This document shows positions 1 through 10,333 of a DNA stretch of 64,000 nt, piece after piece. The stretch spans positions 1-64,000 of the forward strand of contig JAFGLN010000015.1 of the NCBI GenBank assembly GCA_016928025.1. Direction: 5' to 3'. Position 1 is the first letter of the stretch. Each line of letters starts with the position of its first letter. A program made the translations under genes and the position numbers. This DNA is from Deltaproteobacteria bacterium (lineage in GTDB: Bacteria; Desulfobacterota; Syntrophia; Syntrophales; JAFGHS01). Under the pieces are notes generated by a model. The model did not search any database. It was not told the origin of the DNA and saw nothing but the letters and a program-made list of their open reading frames with translations.

Positions 1-1062
1 AAGGCCGCGGAGGAAGCCAGACGAAAAGCTGAGGAAGAGGCGCGGTGGAAGGCCGAGGAGGAAGCCAGACAAAAAGCCGAAGAAGAAGCTTTACGTCAAG
101 CCCAGGAAGAAGCGAAAAGAAAACTCGAAGAAGAAGCAAGGATTTTTATCGAAGAGGAAGCCAAAAGGAAGGCTAAGGAGGGAACTAAACTAAGAGCCGA
201 CCAGGAGACGAGACGTAAACTGGAGGAGGAGGCCAGGCGACGGGCTGAAGAAGAAGCTTTACGTAAAGCACAGGAAGAAGCGAAAAGAAAACTTGAAGAA
301 GAAGCAAGGCTTTTAATCGAAGAGGAAGCAAAAAGAAAATTCGAAGAAGAGGCAAGGGTCAAGGCTCAGGAAGAAGCAAGAAAGCAGGCTGAAGAAAACG
401 TAAGAAATCAATTTGAGAAAGAATTAAGGCAAAAAGCTCAAACCGCTCGAATGCTGGTAAAAACCGACATAGAGAGCCAGGAACCAACAGCAAAGACAGC
501 GGGTCATATAGCAACCTCGTTACCGGATGGTAGTAAATACATAGGTGAACTCAATGAAGGCATTCCTCACGGACAGGGCATCATGAATTATAATGACGGC
601 TCCAGATATGTCGGCGAATGGAGAAATGGTGTTCGTGAAGGGCACGGCATTGTTACCTTACCGGACGGCTCCACTTACATTTGCCAATGGAAGGATGACA
701 AGAAAAACGGCAATGGGACGATGATCAAAGCTAATGGTACCAGATATGTAGGTGACTGGAAAGACAACCTCTATCACGGACAGGGCACCCTGATTTTATC
801 CGATAACAGAAAATACACCGGCGAATTTAGAAACGGTATGTCAAACGGCAAAGGAATTTTAGAGTTTCCGAACGGTGATCGTTATGAAGGGAAATTCAGG
901 AACAATAAATACCATGGCCAAGGATCATTGATCATGACCGACGGCAGGAAATATACAGGGCAACTTGAAAACGGTCTGCCCCATGGTTATGGAATTATGA
1001 TATTAGCAGATGGGAGAAGATTCGCCGGTGAATTCGATAATGGCGTATTTCTCAGAAAATAA
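1..1062 (+). CDS. Coiled-coil (Glu/Ala/Lys/Arg-rich, TolA-like) protein with C-terminal MORN repeats, 5'-truncated by window edge
   Basis: Frame 1 is open from base 1 through the track ORF 451..1062. N-terminal part reads KAAEEARRKAEEEARWKAEEEARQKAEEEALRQAQEEAKRKLEEEAR; C-terminal part has repeated YxGexxnGxxHGxGxx MORN units. Confidence 0.85.
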   Translation, partial: KAAEEARRKAEEEARWKAEEEARQKAEEEALRQAQEEAKRKLEEEARIFIEEEAKRKAKEGTKLRADQETRRKLEEEARRRAEEEALRKAQEEAKRKLEEEARLLIEEEAKRKFEEEARVKAQEEARKQAEENVRNQFEKELRQKAQTARMLVKTDIESQEPTAKTAGHIATSLPDGSKYIGELNEGIPHGQGIMNYNDGSRYVGEWRNGVREGHGIVTLPDGSTYICQWKDDKKNGNGTMIKANGTRYVGDWKDNLYHGQGTLILSDNRKYTGEFRNGMSNGKGILEFPNGDRYEGKFRNNKYHGQGSLIMTDGRKYTGQLENGLPHGYGIMILADGRRFAGEFDNGVFLRK

Positions 1063-1667
1063 TGATAAAAAATATGATGATAAAAAAATCTCTGAACAAA
1101 AAAATTTTTGAGGATAAATATGGGCAGTCACTCTTTCAATTTCAATGGGAAGAAAAACCTTTCAACGGCGCCGGGAAATGCACCTTTCAAAACGGCGCCG
1201 CCTACGATGGCCTTTTCAAGACCAGTTCGTTTGACGGAAGCGGCGTATTTACCTGGCCTGATGGAAGCCGCTACGAAGGTCAATGGCGGGACAATCTGCC
1301 CCATGGTATGGGAACCCTGCTTCTTCATGACGGCTATCGGTATGAAGGCGAATGGAAGGATGGTGTTGCAGAAGGCAAAGGAACGGAAACAATGCCCGAC
1401 GGGGGCAGGTACAATGGAGAATGGGTAAACGGATTAAAGCATGGTAATGGAGAAATTATCTACGCCAATGGTAAGAAATACAAAGGCAAGTGGGAAAACG
1501 GCATGCACAATGGACGCGGCATTCTCTATTTCTCCGACGGGTCCCGCTACGAAGGGGAATGGAAGGATAACACGATTGTGGGAGAAGGCGTACTGATTCT
1601 TGCCGATAATAAAAAATACAAGGGGACGTGGAAAGGAACGGAATTTAACATCCTCGAATCTTTGTAA
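1062..1667 (+). CDS. MORN repeat-containing protein
   Basis: Repeated GSRYEGQWRDNLPHGMGTL / YEGEWKDGVAEGKGTE units; ATG overlaps the upstream stop (TAATG), suggesting translational coupling. Confidence 0.85.
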   Translation: MIKNMMIKKSLNKKIFEDKYGQSLFQFQWEEKPFNGAGKCTFQNGAAYDGLFKTSSFDGSGVFTWPDGSRYEGQWRDNLPHGMGTLLLHDGYRYEGEWKDGVAEGKGTETMPDGGRYNGEWVNGLKHGNGEIIYANGKKYKGKWENGMHNGRGILYFSDGSRYEGEWKDNTIVGEGVLILADNKKYKGTWKGTEFNILESL

Positions 1668-1683
1668 CATCCGCCGCCGGTTG

Positions 1684-1727
1684 AAACTAAGAAAGGGAAC
1701 GATATGCATCGTTCCCTTTCTTAGTTT
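1684..1727. terminator. Long perfect hairpin between convergent genes
   Basis: AAACTAAGAAAGGGAACGAT-ATGC-ATCGTTCCCTTTCTTAGTTT, 20-bp perfect arms, 4-nt loop. Confidence 0.7.
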
Positions 1728-1778
1728 ACCTTGAACCCTGTTCCTTGTCCCTTGATCCTTGATCCTTGATCCTCACCC

Positions 1779-3026
1779 TTACACCCAGCCCCGAAGTTTC
1801 ATGGCTTCTACAACACGTGCCACCGCAACAACATAGGCCGCCTGACGCATGTTGATGTTGTATTTCTTTGACGCATCAAGAACCGAATGATAGGCAACGG
1901 TCATCTTCTTATTCAAGCGCTCATGAACATCCTCGACATCCCAGTAATACATATAAAAATTCTGCACCATCTCGAAATATGAAACGGTAACGCCACCGGC
2001 ATTGCACAGGAAGTCGGGAATCACATGGACACCGTTTTTATGAAGAATTTCATCAGCCTCCGGCGTCGTTGGCCCGTTAGCCAGTTCAGCGATGATCTTG
2101 GCTTTCATTTTCGAAGCGTTAGCTTCCGTGATGACATTTTCCAGTGCCGAGGGCAAAAGGACATCCACTTCCATTTCCAGAATTTCTTCATTCGATATCG
2201 CAGTGGTATTCGGGAAATTCACGACAGAGGACGTTTTTTCCTTATGCTTTCCAACCGCTTCCGGGTCAAGACCATCAGCGCTATAAATTCCGCCTTTGGA
2301 ATCGCTAACGGCCACAATCTTGGAACCAAAAAGCTCCTTGGCCAGGACTGCTGCATAATAGCCGGCGTTGCCGTAACCCTGAATCGCAATCGTCGCCTTT
2401 GACAGATCAATACCGCATTCCTTGGCCGCTTCACGAACCGTATACAATCCGCCTCTTGCCGTCGCGTCCCCTCTGCCCGCGGAACCGCCTAATGCCAAGG
2501 GCTTGCCCGTTATAACGCCGAACTGGTTCTTGCCGGCCAATTTTGAGTATTCATCGACCATCCAGGCCATGATCTGGGGATTGGTATAAACATCAGGCGC
2601 CGGAACATCATTCTCCGGTCCGATGATCTGCCAAACCTTGTCGACATAAGCGCGGCTGAGACGCTCCAATTCGGCCTGCGACATCTCCTTGGGGTTGCAG
2701 ACAACCCCCCCTTTCCCACCGCCCAAGGGCAGATCGAGAAGTGAGCACTTCCAGGTCATCCAGGCCGCCAGAGCCCGGACTGTATCAATGGTTTCATCAG
2801 GATGAAACCGGATACCGCCCTTGGTCGGCCCTTTCGCGTCATTGTATTGGACCCTGAATCCCTGAAATACCTTATAAGAACCGTCATCCATGCGAACCGG
2901 TATGGAAACGTGTAGTTCTCGGGACGGCAGACGAAGCATGGCCTGGACGCCGGGATCCAAGTTTAAAATTTTTGCACACTGATCCAACTGTTTTTGCGCT
3001 ACCGCAAACGGATTTAAATCTGACAT
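1779..3026 (-). CDS. gdhA: Glu/Leu/Phe/Val dehydrogenase (glutamate dehydrogenase)
   Basis: [29 protein letters not shown] and [11 protein letters not shown] motifs; 415 aa. Confidence 0.92.
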   Translation of the reverse strand: MSDLNPFAVAQKQLDQCAKILNLDPGVQAMLRLPSRELHVSIPVRMDDGSYKVFQGFRVQYNDAKGPTKGGIRFHPDETIDTVRALAAWMTWKCSLLDLPLGGGKGGVVCNPKEMSQAELERLSRAYVDKVWQIIGPENDVPAPDVYTNPQIMAWMVDEYSKLAGKNQFGVITGKPLALGGSAGRGDATARGGLYTVREAAKECGIDLSKATIAIQGYGNAGYYAAVLAKELFGSKIVAVSDSKGGIYSADGLDPEAVGKHKEKTSSVVNFPNTTAISNEEILEMEVDVLLPSALENVITEANASKMKAKIIAELANGPTTPEADEILHKNGVHVIPDFLCNAGGVTVSYFEMVQNFYMYYWDVEDVHERLNKKMTVAYHSVLDASKKYNINMRQAAYVVAVARVVEAMKLRGWV

Positions 3027-3194
3027 ACAAAATCCTCCTCATCATTTTATACTTTATTCTTTAATACGGTCCCTTAGGATCGACAACTTTATAAAAATGC
3101 CCGGATGTCCGGTATGTCGCGGTATTGCACCTCATGAATAACAATTTGCCTATATTGACGGTGGGCTTTTAATAACGTTGCACAAACCCATTTT

Positions 3195-4256
3195 TCAACT
3201 TCCCTTCGAACCATCATTCATCAAATCCCCAAATTTCCTGAGCTGTTCATATTCAATCAGCGTCGACATGGCGTAATTCTCCATTTCGATTCCCGCTTCG
3301 TGGGCACATGCGACAGGATTCAAGCCGCCGTATAAGATCATCCCCACTTTGTTCAGATCTACGGGGGTTTGACAAACGGGCTCGCTGATTTCACCCAACG
3401 AAAGAACGCCGTGTATACCGACTTTTTGAAGATCCGACAAAATATCTTTAACCAGATCGCGGCTGGGAGCCGGGATTTCTCTGAAATTCGCTAATATCTT
3501 ACCCTTGCCCTCTTCCGCAGCATTCCTGACAGAGGTCATTTTCCCCAAGATAAAGATTTCCGATGGATCGACCGACGTACCCGAATAATAAATCAACTCA
3601 ACAAAACGCAGAGGCTTGCCGTTACGGAGTTGAATAATGCCGCCAAATTTGGAATCCATGGGAATTCCGTTTTTCAACAGGACCCCGTTAACAACAATAC
3701 TGCATACCGTGGCAAAGCCGATCCTGTCTTCCGGGATCAGAATATCGCCCAGCCGGCTTCCCGGTTCGGCATACGCTACAAGATCACTAACATAAAGGCC
3801 CTTTTCAAAAGCCGGCTTCATCGTCTCCAATGCGTCATCAAATCGTTCTTTGGGGAAAAAAGACACATTAACCGGCAAAAGGCCCTTTCGTTTCGCCATA
3901 TTGAGGGTCGTTTTAAACGCCAAAACCTCAATACGGGCAATCGCCAACCCTATCTTGTCCCGCACCCGGGCATTGTTGAGTTCGTCGATACCCATCTGCG
4001 TAATGACTCTTCCATCATGCCTGCCGATGAGTTTCGTCAGCCCCCTTTCATCCATCATCTTCAGATGATAGCGTACGGTTCTTTCACTCAGAGCAATACC
4101 GTAATCCTGCATATGCCTTGCAATCAGACGCGCACCGACAGGCGTCTGCAAGTTATTCAGGATTCGCAAAATCAGAATGATTTTTTTTTCTATATCTTCG
4201 GGATTCACTATACCATTCATCGGCAAACGGCCATCCTTTGCCGTTCGCTCTAACAT
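3195..4256 (-). CDS. NrpR-family (DUF128) transcriptional regulator, N-terminal winged HTH plus one NrpR domain
   Basis: HTH-like N-terminus (ILRILNNLQTPVGARLIARHMQDYGIALSERTVRYHLKMMDERGL) followed by NrpR-type ligand domain (CSIVVNGVLLKNGIPMDSKFGGIIQLRNGKPLRFVELIYYSGTSVDP). Confidence 0.8.
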   Translation of the reverse strand: MLERTAKDGRLPMNGIVNPEDIEKKIILILRILNNLQTPVGARLIARHMQDYGIALSERTVRYHLKMMDERGLTKLIGRHDGRVITQMGIDELNNARVRDKIGLAIARIEVLAFKTTLNMAKRKGLLPVNVSFFPKERFDDALETMKPAFEKGLYVSDLVAYAEPGSRLGDILIPEDRIGFATVCSIVVNGVLLKNGIPMDSKFGGIIQLRNGKPLRFVELIYYSGTSVDPSEIFILGKMTSVRNAAEEGKGKILANFREIPAPSRDLVKDILSDLQKVGIHGVLSLGEISEPVCQTPVDLNKVGMILYGGLNPVACAHEAGIEMENYAMSTLIEYEQLRKFGDLMNDGSKGS

Positions 4257-4624
4257 TAAAATTTCTGCTTGTCAAATACAAATTTGCTGCGAGAAAATAA
4301 ATTTATTTAAAACATGTAATTTCTCTGTTGGACTTTTAACCGGGATGATGGTATAAAGCGCCGCATTGTGCTAAATAATTTTCTTTAGTCATTTTTTAAT
4401 GCCGGTTTTCCAGACCGTAATAAAAAAAGCTGTGGGGACCGGGATTTGACATTACCATTATCAAGATGTACTTTTTGGCTCGAAATGATAAACAGTTCAT
4501 TAAGTCACATCCCACCGTGCGGTATTCCAGTTTTTGATACCTGTATTCGAAACAAATCCGCAACGACAAAAACAAAATAATAATGGTTATAAAATAAAAT
4601 ATATAAAGAAGGGACAATATTACG

Positions 4625-5944
4625 TTGCCGAAAAAGTCAAAAAAACCAAAAATTTTCTTTGGCTGGTGGACCGTCTTTGCCGGTGGATTGCTGGCCCTGT
4701 GGGGGCACGGTTTTCACGCTTATGGGATTTCAGCTTTATTCAAACCGATTGCAACGGAACTGGGGTTCAACCGCACCCTGACTTCCGTCGCCGCCAGCAT
4801 AGGACGGCTGGAAGGTGGTTTTGAAGGCCCCCTGGCCGGATGGATCACCGACAAATTCGGCCCCAAATGGATTGTCTTCATCGGTGCCGCCGTTATCGGT
4901 GTCAGCCTGGTGTTGATGTCCGTTATTCAATCCCTGTGGCACTTTTATATCGTCTGGGGCCTTTTGCTGGGAACAGGCGTCAACATCGCCCTGGCCATTC
5001 CTCTGGACACAGCCATATCCAACTGGTTCGTAAAAAAAAGAGGCACGGCCCTCAGCATTAAATGGCTTTTCTCCGGTCTCTCCGGCGTCCTGGTTATGCC
5101 CCTGATCGCCTGGCTGATCACGACTATCGGCTGGCGGAAAGCCTGTCTCACCGGTGGGATTGTCATGCTGATTGTTGGTTTGCCTCTGGTTCTATTATGT
5201 TTTAGATCGCGCCGTCCCGAATATTATGGCATGTTGCCCGATGGTGGCACAGCGGAAGGAGAGGATCTGGATGAAGAAGCAATGATTAAAAGGGGCATCG
5301 AATACGCAGCGGAGACCAGCGAGATCGAATTCACGATCAGGCAAGCCATCGTGACATTACCGTTCTGGCTGCTGATTGCCGTTCATGCCGTCCACGGCTT
5401 GGTAGCGCCCGCGATCAATATACACTGCATCCCTTTCTTAACCGACCGCGGCATCGATCAGACGGTTGCCGCAGGCATGATGGCCGTCATGATTGCCGCC
5501 AGTATCCCTGGCAGACTTTTCGGAGGATATATAGCCGATCGTCTTTCCACAAAAAGGCTGCCCTGGAGTATGGCCTTCGCCTATTTTTGCCAGAGCATCG
5601 GTATTCATGTATTTTTGATGTTTAATTCCGTTATTTCCATCTATGCTTGGTTCATTCTTTACGGAATCGGCATGGGCATGGCCTTACCGATCAACACCGC
5701 TATCAGGGCCCGCTTCTTCGGAAGAAAGGCGCTGGGAACGGTCATTGGGACATCCATGATGTTGATTACACCCGTCGGCGTCGTTGCACCCATTTATGCC
5801 GGATGGATGTATGATACGACAGGCTCATACCAAACCGCCTTCATTGTCTTTACCGTGCTGCTTTATATTTCCGCAGCACTATTACTCTTCTTGCACCCTC
5901 CCAAACCGCCGGAAGAGATCACGGATATCCGCAAAATCACCTGA
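4625..5944 (+). CDS. MFS transporter (oxalate/formate-antiporter or MCT-like)
   Basis: 12-TM-like hydrophobic pattern, GWWTVFAGGLLALWGHGFHAYG start, RLFGGYIADRLS motif; TTG start. Confidence 0.85.
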   Translation: MPKKSKKPKIFFGWWTVFAGGLLALWGHGFHAYGISALFKPIATELGFNRTLTSVAASIGRLEGGFEGPLAGWITDKFGPKWIVFIGAAVIGVSLVLMSVIQSLWHFYIVWGLLLGTGVNIALAIPLDTAISNWFVKKRGTALSIKWLFSGLSGVLVMPLIAWLITTIGWRKACLTGGIVMLIVGLPLVLLCFRSRRPEYYGMLPDGGTAEGEDLDEEAMIKRGIEYAAETSEIEFTIRQAIVTLPFWLLIAVHAVHGLVAPAINIHCIPFLTDRGIDQTVAAGMMAVMIAASIPGRLFGGYIADRLSTKRLPWSMAFAYFCQSIGIHVFLMFNSVISIYAWFILYGIGMGMALPINTAIRARFFGRKALGTVIGTSMMLITPVGVVAPIYAGWMYDTTGSYQTAFIVFTVLLYISAALLLFLHPPKPPEEITDIRKIT

Positions 5945-5952
5945 TCACAAAA

Positions 5953-5998
5953 ACCGGCAGGGCATATCGCACAAAAACAGTGGATATGCCCTGCCGGT
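5953..5998 (+). terminator. Hairpin downstream of MFS gene
   Basis: ACCGGCAGGGCATATC...GATATGCCCTGCCGGT, 16-bp perfect arms; no clear U tract. Confidence 0.6.
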
Positions 5999-6106
5999 CC
6001 AACCGTCTATTTATACGAAGGCTTTATTTATCCGATGGATTAATCAAAGAGGCAACGGTCAACCGCTTGAGGTGTATCCTGTAAAACCCAAAGCCCCTTC
6101 CTTCGG

Positions 6107-7735
6107 CTATCCGCCGTGTTTTTGCGTGATAACATCAACGGCCATACTGTAAAGGTCATCCATGTATTTTTGCTGGGTTCCCGTCAAGAGTGAGCCTTTT
6201 TTGTTCTTGTCCGCGTAAAAAAGTCCGATCGTACTGCCTTTGATAACGAGGGGGTAAATCAGAAACGCTGGCGCCGCGATATTTGACTGATACCAAGCCG
6301 GCAGATTTTTTGTGATGTTTGGGGCGCCGGCGTCTTCGATCATCATTCCTTTTCCTTTGGTTATGGCAATATTAAAAATGTCCGATGACCGACTGATGTC
6401 GATCTGGAAACTCGCTACAATATGCTCGGCATTTTCACCGAGTCCGAATCGCGCAACCATCTTCGTCTCTTTGACCTCTTTGAGACAGAAAATAACCCGA
6501 TGGAATTCACACCCACGATACATGGTCTCCAGAATCATGTACATGACATCATTGAGGCTGTAAGAACTCTTCATGGCGTCGGCAATTTCATTGACGCCGT
6601 TGGATACAATCATACGGGCCATCTCCGGGGTCACAACCTTGGATTGTTTCGATAAATCACTGACTTTATCAATTTGGACATCATGGTGAGATGGTTCATC
6701 GGCCGAAGATTGATCCGGCGGGTGTTCGTCTTCTGTTTTAAGATGGGACGACAGCCTGTTCATCAATTTGCTGGATTTCGGATCCAGCCTGACGATACTG
6801 GAAAAATGATCGATCCTCTCAGATGTCGATTGCAGAAGGTTCTCAACCTCTTTCACCGGCAGAGGAACACTCTTCTGATAGCGATTGGCCATCTCAGAGA
6901 CGGCCTTTGACCATTCAGGTTCTTCGGTTTTGGCAATAACATCACAGAGATCATTGGCGTAGTTTGTCAGATTCCGCAATATTTCTTGCTCCGTTTTGGG
7001 TGAACCTATAACGCCGGGAGGCGGCTTTTCCATGCTCCGCACAATCATATCCGGAAAGTTCCATGTCCGCGAAACAGCCATACCCACTTCGCTGTAGGAT
7101 ATCCCTAAAACGGAATGAACCGCTTTTTCTTCATCGACACAGTCCTCGTTAACCAGTTTCCTGATCGCATCATACTCTTCGGGAAAATAGCAAATTACCA
7201 GCATTTTCCCGAGGTTATAAAGCATGGCGCAAATAAACGCTTCTTCGCCGCGCCCCATTTTCAAATCTTCCGCTAATTTCATGGCGATGATGCCGCTCAT
7301 AAATGATTCCATCGCCGCTTCTTTGAGTTCCATCGCCATACTTTTATTTTCGAGATGATCAAAAATGAGCAGGGTTGAGGCAATCATCCGCACCTTCTCA
7401 AACCCCAGCAGCATGACAGCCTTGGAAACCGTCGCCACCCGGCCGGAAAAATTACCGTAAATAGCGGAGTTCACAACACGAAGGAGCTTGTTGGTCAAAG
7501 AAAAATCCTTCAGGATGATATTGGCCAGATCGCCCATGGCGGAAAGATTTAGGGCTTTTAAGGAAGACAACTTGCTGTTGATTTCAATAATGTGTTTGGA
7601 AAAAGCGGGAAGATCGCCCTTATGGCGCATACGCCGAAAAAGAAACTCTACCGTCTCATGCCCTTCCTCGATTTTCTTTGAATGTTTATTGACCATTCCT
7701 GTTTTTAATTCCGGCTGTTTATCACTTGTTGCCAC
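6107..7735 (-). CDS. HDOD domain plus C-terminal GAF domain signalling protein
   Basis: LPAFSKHIIEINSKLSSLKALNLSAMGDLANIILKDFSLTNKLLRVVNSA typical HDOD; C-terminal GAF-like IGLFYADK. Confidence 0.82.
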   Translation of the reverse strand: MATSDKQPELKTGMVNKHSKKIEEGHETVEFLFRRMRHKGDLPAFSKHIIEINSKLSSLKALNLSAMGDLANIILKDFSLTNKLLRVVNSAIYGNFSGRVATVSKAVMLLGFEKVRMIASTLLIFDHLENKSMAMELKEAAMESFMSGIIAMKLAEDLKMGRGEEAFICAMLYNLGKMLVICYFPEEYDAIRKLVNEDCVDEEKAVHSVLGISYSEVGMAVSRTWNFPDMIVRSMEKPPPGVIGSPKTEQEILRNLTNYANDLCDVIAKTEEPEWSKAVSEMANRYQKSVPLPVKEVENLLQSTSERIDHFSSIVRLDPKSSKLMNRLSSHLKTEDEHPPDQSSADEPSHHDVQIDKVSDLSKQSKVVTPEMARMIVSNGVNEIADAMKSSYSLNDVMYMILETMYRGCEFHRVIFCLKEVKETKMVARFGLGENAEHIVASFQIDISRSSDIFNIAITKGKGMMIEDAGAPNITKNLPAWYQSNIAAPAFLIYPLVIKGSTIGLFYADKNKKGSLLTGTQQKYMDDLYSMAVDVITQKHGG

Positions 7736-7936
7736 GATTATTTATATACCATATAGGAGATGGCACTGTTGCCTGTCAAGTTAATTAAGTACGAAGCGTT
7801 TCGAAAGGTAAATTATCTCAGGCGATGGAATTATATTTTTGCCTATTTCACGTATATTGTGTTATCGGTCTTTCGATCAACGTTCCTTTACGCTTTTCAT
7901 AGACAACCAATTTCAGAGAATGAGGGAGAACAAAAT

Positions 7937-9490
7937 ATGAGCGAGGTCATTGTCGAAACAACAGGCGGAAAAGTTCGCGGAAAGGTGGAAAACGAAGTCT
8001 TGGCTTTCAAGGGAATCCCCTATGGCGCACCCACGGGAGGCAAAAATCGCTTCAAGGCGCCGATGCCGCCGGAACCTTGGGCGGGCGTCCGCGACGCAAC
8101 CCGGTTCGGTCCCATCTGCCCTCAGTTTGGAAGGCTGGTCGACCCGCCGCAGGCCGGTGCGGATGCTCTGGGACAGGAGCTGCATTTCACCATTGGTGAA
8201 GACTGCCTGGTTTTGAATATCTGGACGAAGTCGACTAATGACGGCGGTAAGCGGCCGGTGATGGTTTGGCTCCACGGTGGCGGATTTGCCAGCGGTGCCG
8301 GTTCCGAAGCCCTCTATAACGGGGCGGCCCTCACCCGGCGGTCGGATGTTGTCGTGGTAACGATTAATCATCGCCTCAACGCCTTCGGCTTTCTGTATCT
8401 GGCGGAAATCGCCGGTGAAGAATATGCCGCTTCGGGCATGGCCGGGATGCTCGATATCGTGCAGGCCCTGGAGTGGGTCCGCGACAATATCAAAAACTTC
8501 GGCGGTGATCCCGGTAATGTGACCATCTTCGGCGAGTCCGGCGGGGGGAGAAAAGTCAGTATATTAATGGCCATGCCCCCGGCAAAAGGGTTGTTTCACC
8601 GGGCCATTATCGAAAGCAGCCCGGCATTGCGCGGCCAAAGCCCCCAAAAATCCACGGAGATGGCGGAACAATTTCTGGACGTCTTGGGTGTCAAAGCGAG
8701 TGAATTAGAGAAACTGCAGGAACTGCCGGCGCAGCAACTGCTGAATGCTATCTTCAAAGTGCCGGCCCCTCCGGGAGCGTCAAAATTACTCGATGAGACT
8801 GTCGGCCCATTGCTGATGTTGTCTCCCGTTGTGGACGGCCGCTATCTGCCCGCCGATCCCTTCGATCCCGTCGCATCGCCCGCCTTGAATGATGTCCCGC
8901 TCATCATCGGCACAAACCGCGATGAAGCGGCCCTGTTTGTCGCCGTCGATCCGCGGCGCCGCCGCCTGACGGAACCGGAGCTGCATGAAAGGATTACGGC
9001 CCGTTTCGGCGAACGAGCGGACGGCCTCATCGCCGCCTATCGGAAGTCGCGGCCCGACGCCACCCCCTGGGACCTGTATATCGGCATTTTAACCGAGGAC
9101 AGAAGACTGGGCTGCATCCGCCTTGTGGAAAGCAAACTGGCCGCCGGAAGTGAAACCGTGTTTATGTATCTGTTCCGCTGGGAATCGGACTATAAAGGTT
9201 ATCTCTTCAAATCCTGTCATGCCCTGGAAATACCGTTCGTGTTTTATAATCTGGATGCCTTGCCTCTGGTCGGCTCTCGGCCTGACCGGTTTGAACTGGC
9301 CGAAATCATCAGCACTGCCTGGGCCGCCTTCGCCGAAAACGGCGATCCGAATCATCCGGGAATGCCGCACTGGCCTGCCTATACCCTCGAAGACCGGGCC
9401 ACGATGATATTGGATATCCCCTGCTCCGTGGAAAACGACCCGGCCCGGGAGGAATTGGACGCTTGGGAAGGCATGGACATCATTCCATAA
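7937..9490 (+). CDS. Carboxylesterase/lipase family protein (type B)
   Basis: [14 protein letters not shown] and TIFGESGGG catalytic motifs. ATG at 7937 preceded by GAGGGAGAA is a better start than the track start at 7760. Confidence 0.88.
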   Translation: MSEVIVETTGGKVRGKVENEVLAFKGIPYGAPTGGKNRFKAPMPPEPWAGVRDATRFGPICPQFGRLVDPPQAGADALGQELHFTIGEDCLVLNIWTKSTNDGGKRPVMVWLHGGGFASGAGSEALYNGAALTRRSDVVVVTINHRLNAFGFLYLAEIAGEEYAASGMAGMLDIVQALEWVRDNIKNFGGDPGNVTIFGESGGGRKVSILMAMPPAKGLFHRAIIESSPALRGQSPQKSTEMAEQFLDVLGVKASELEKLQELPAQQLLNAIFKVPAPPGASKLLDETVGPLLMLSPVVDGRYLPADPFDPVASPALNDVPLIIGTNRDEAALFVAVDPRRRRLTEPELHERITARFGERADGLIAAYRKSRPDATPWDLYIGILTEDRRLGCIRLVESKLAAGSETVFMYLFRWESDYKGYLFKSCHALEIPFVFYNLDALPLVGSRPDRFELAEIISTAWAAFAENGDPNHPGMPHWPAYTLEDRATMILDIPCSVENDPAREELDAWEGMDIIP

Positions 9491-9563
9491 CAAATGGAAT
9501 AAAAATGGTCGCAATTTGCACTAAAACGAAAATCGCACTGTTCTGATTCAGATTACCAATAAA

Positions 9564-9600
9564 AAAAGTCAGTGGGGACAAAAAATCACCACTGACTTTT
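9564..9600 (+). terminator. Hairpin downstream of carboxylesterase
   Basis: AAAAGTCAGTGG...CCACTGACTTTT, 12-bp arms ending in T run. Confidence 0.65.
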
Positions 9601-9661
9601 ATATATAAACTGAGAGGTACTGATATCCATAAACCCCTCAGGAAGCAAATGATAAAAAAAA

Positions 9662-9718
9662 GGGGGGGGGGGGACGGCAGATGGCCAAAACGAGGAACCC
9701 CAAAAACCATCTGCCGTC
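9662..9718. repeat. G12 homopolymer abutting a perfect 12-bp-stem hairpin
   Basis: A8 (9654-9661) then G12 (9662-9673), then GACGGCAGATGG(9673-9684)/CCATCTGCCGTC(9707-9718). Confidence 0.8.
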
Positions 9719-10333
9719 AAAGTGCAACACAGAACCCGCGCAGATTCCATTAATCAGCGGGATAATCACTAAAATACGTAAACATATAATGGGGGAATTT
9801 GATATTAAGCCTCGTAGCGCGTCATAAATCAAGCGCCCAGGATTTCAAATTCCCCCCGGTGCGGCAATTAAATTATTAACCTCCTTTACAACGCTTAATT
9901 GTCAACGCTGCTTATCGAGAAATTTACGCTATATGATCGATCAGGCGATGTCGCGTAAATTTAACCCTTTACATTCATCCCATCGCTAAGGTCGGTTAGG
10001 GAAACGAGTAAGGAAATAGTTAAAATTGGTGCGGTTCTTTCTATCCCCTTTCACGATCTATAAGTTTAAATAATTAACTTTCCACACTCTCTTTCAATTC
10101 ACCGCATTCATCAAAGTGAATCAGTTTCTCAATTCGTATCTTAATAACTACATTAAACATGCCAAAATGAAACGATCCAGCAGCAAAATATCATTTACAA
10201 GATATTACAGCATGTTACGATCATTGTTGTCCTAAAATGATTGGATGACGGAATAAAAAAAGTGATACAACATGTCATGCTGATATATAGATATGGAATA
10301 AATTTGTACTTAAATTATGCAATATCAAATAGT

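Noticed and set aside
96-362. 88-aa minus-strand ORF rich in Ser/Leu/Ala
   Set aside because: Antisense shadow of the repetitive Glu/Lys/Ala coiled-coil coding sequence on the + strand.
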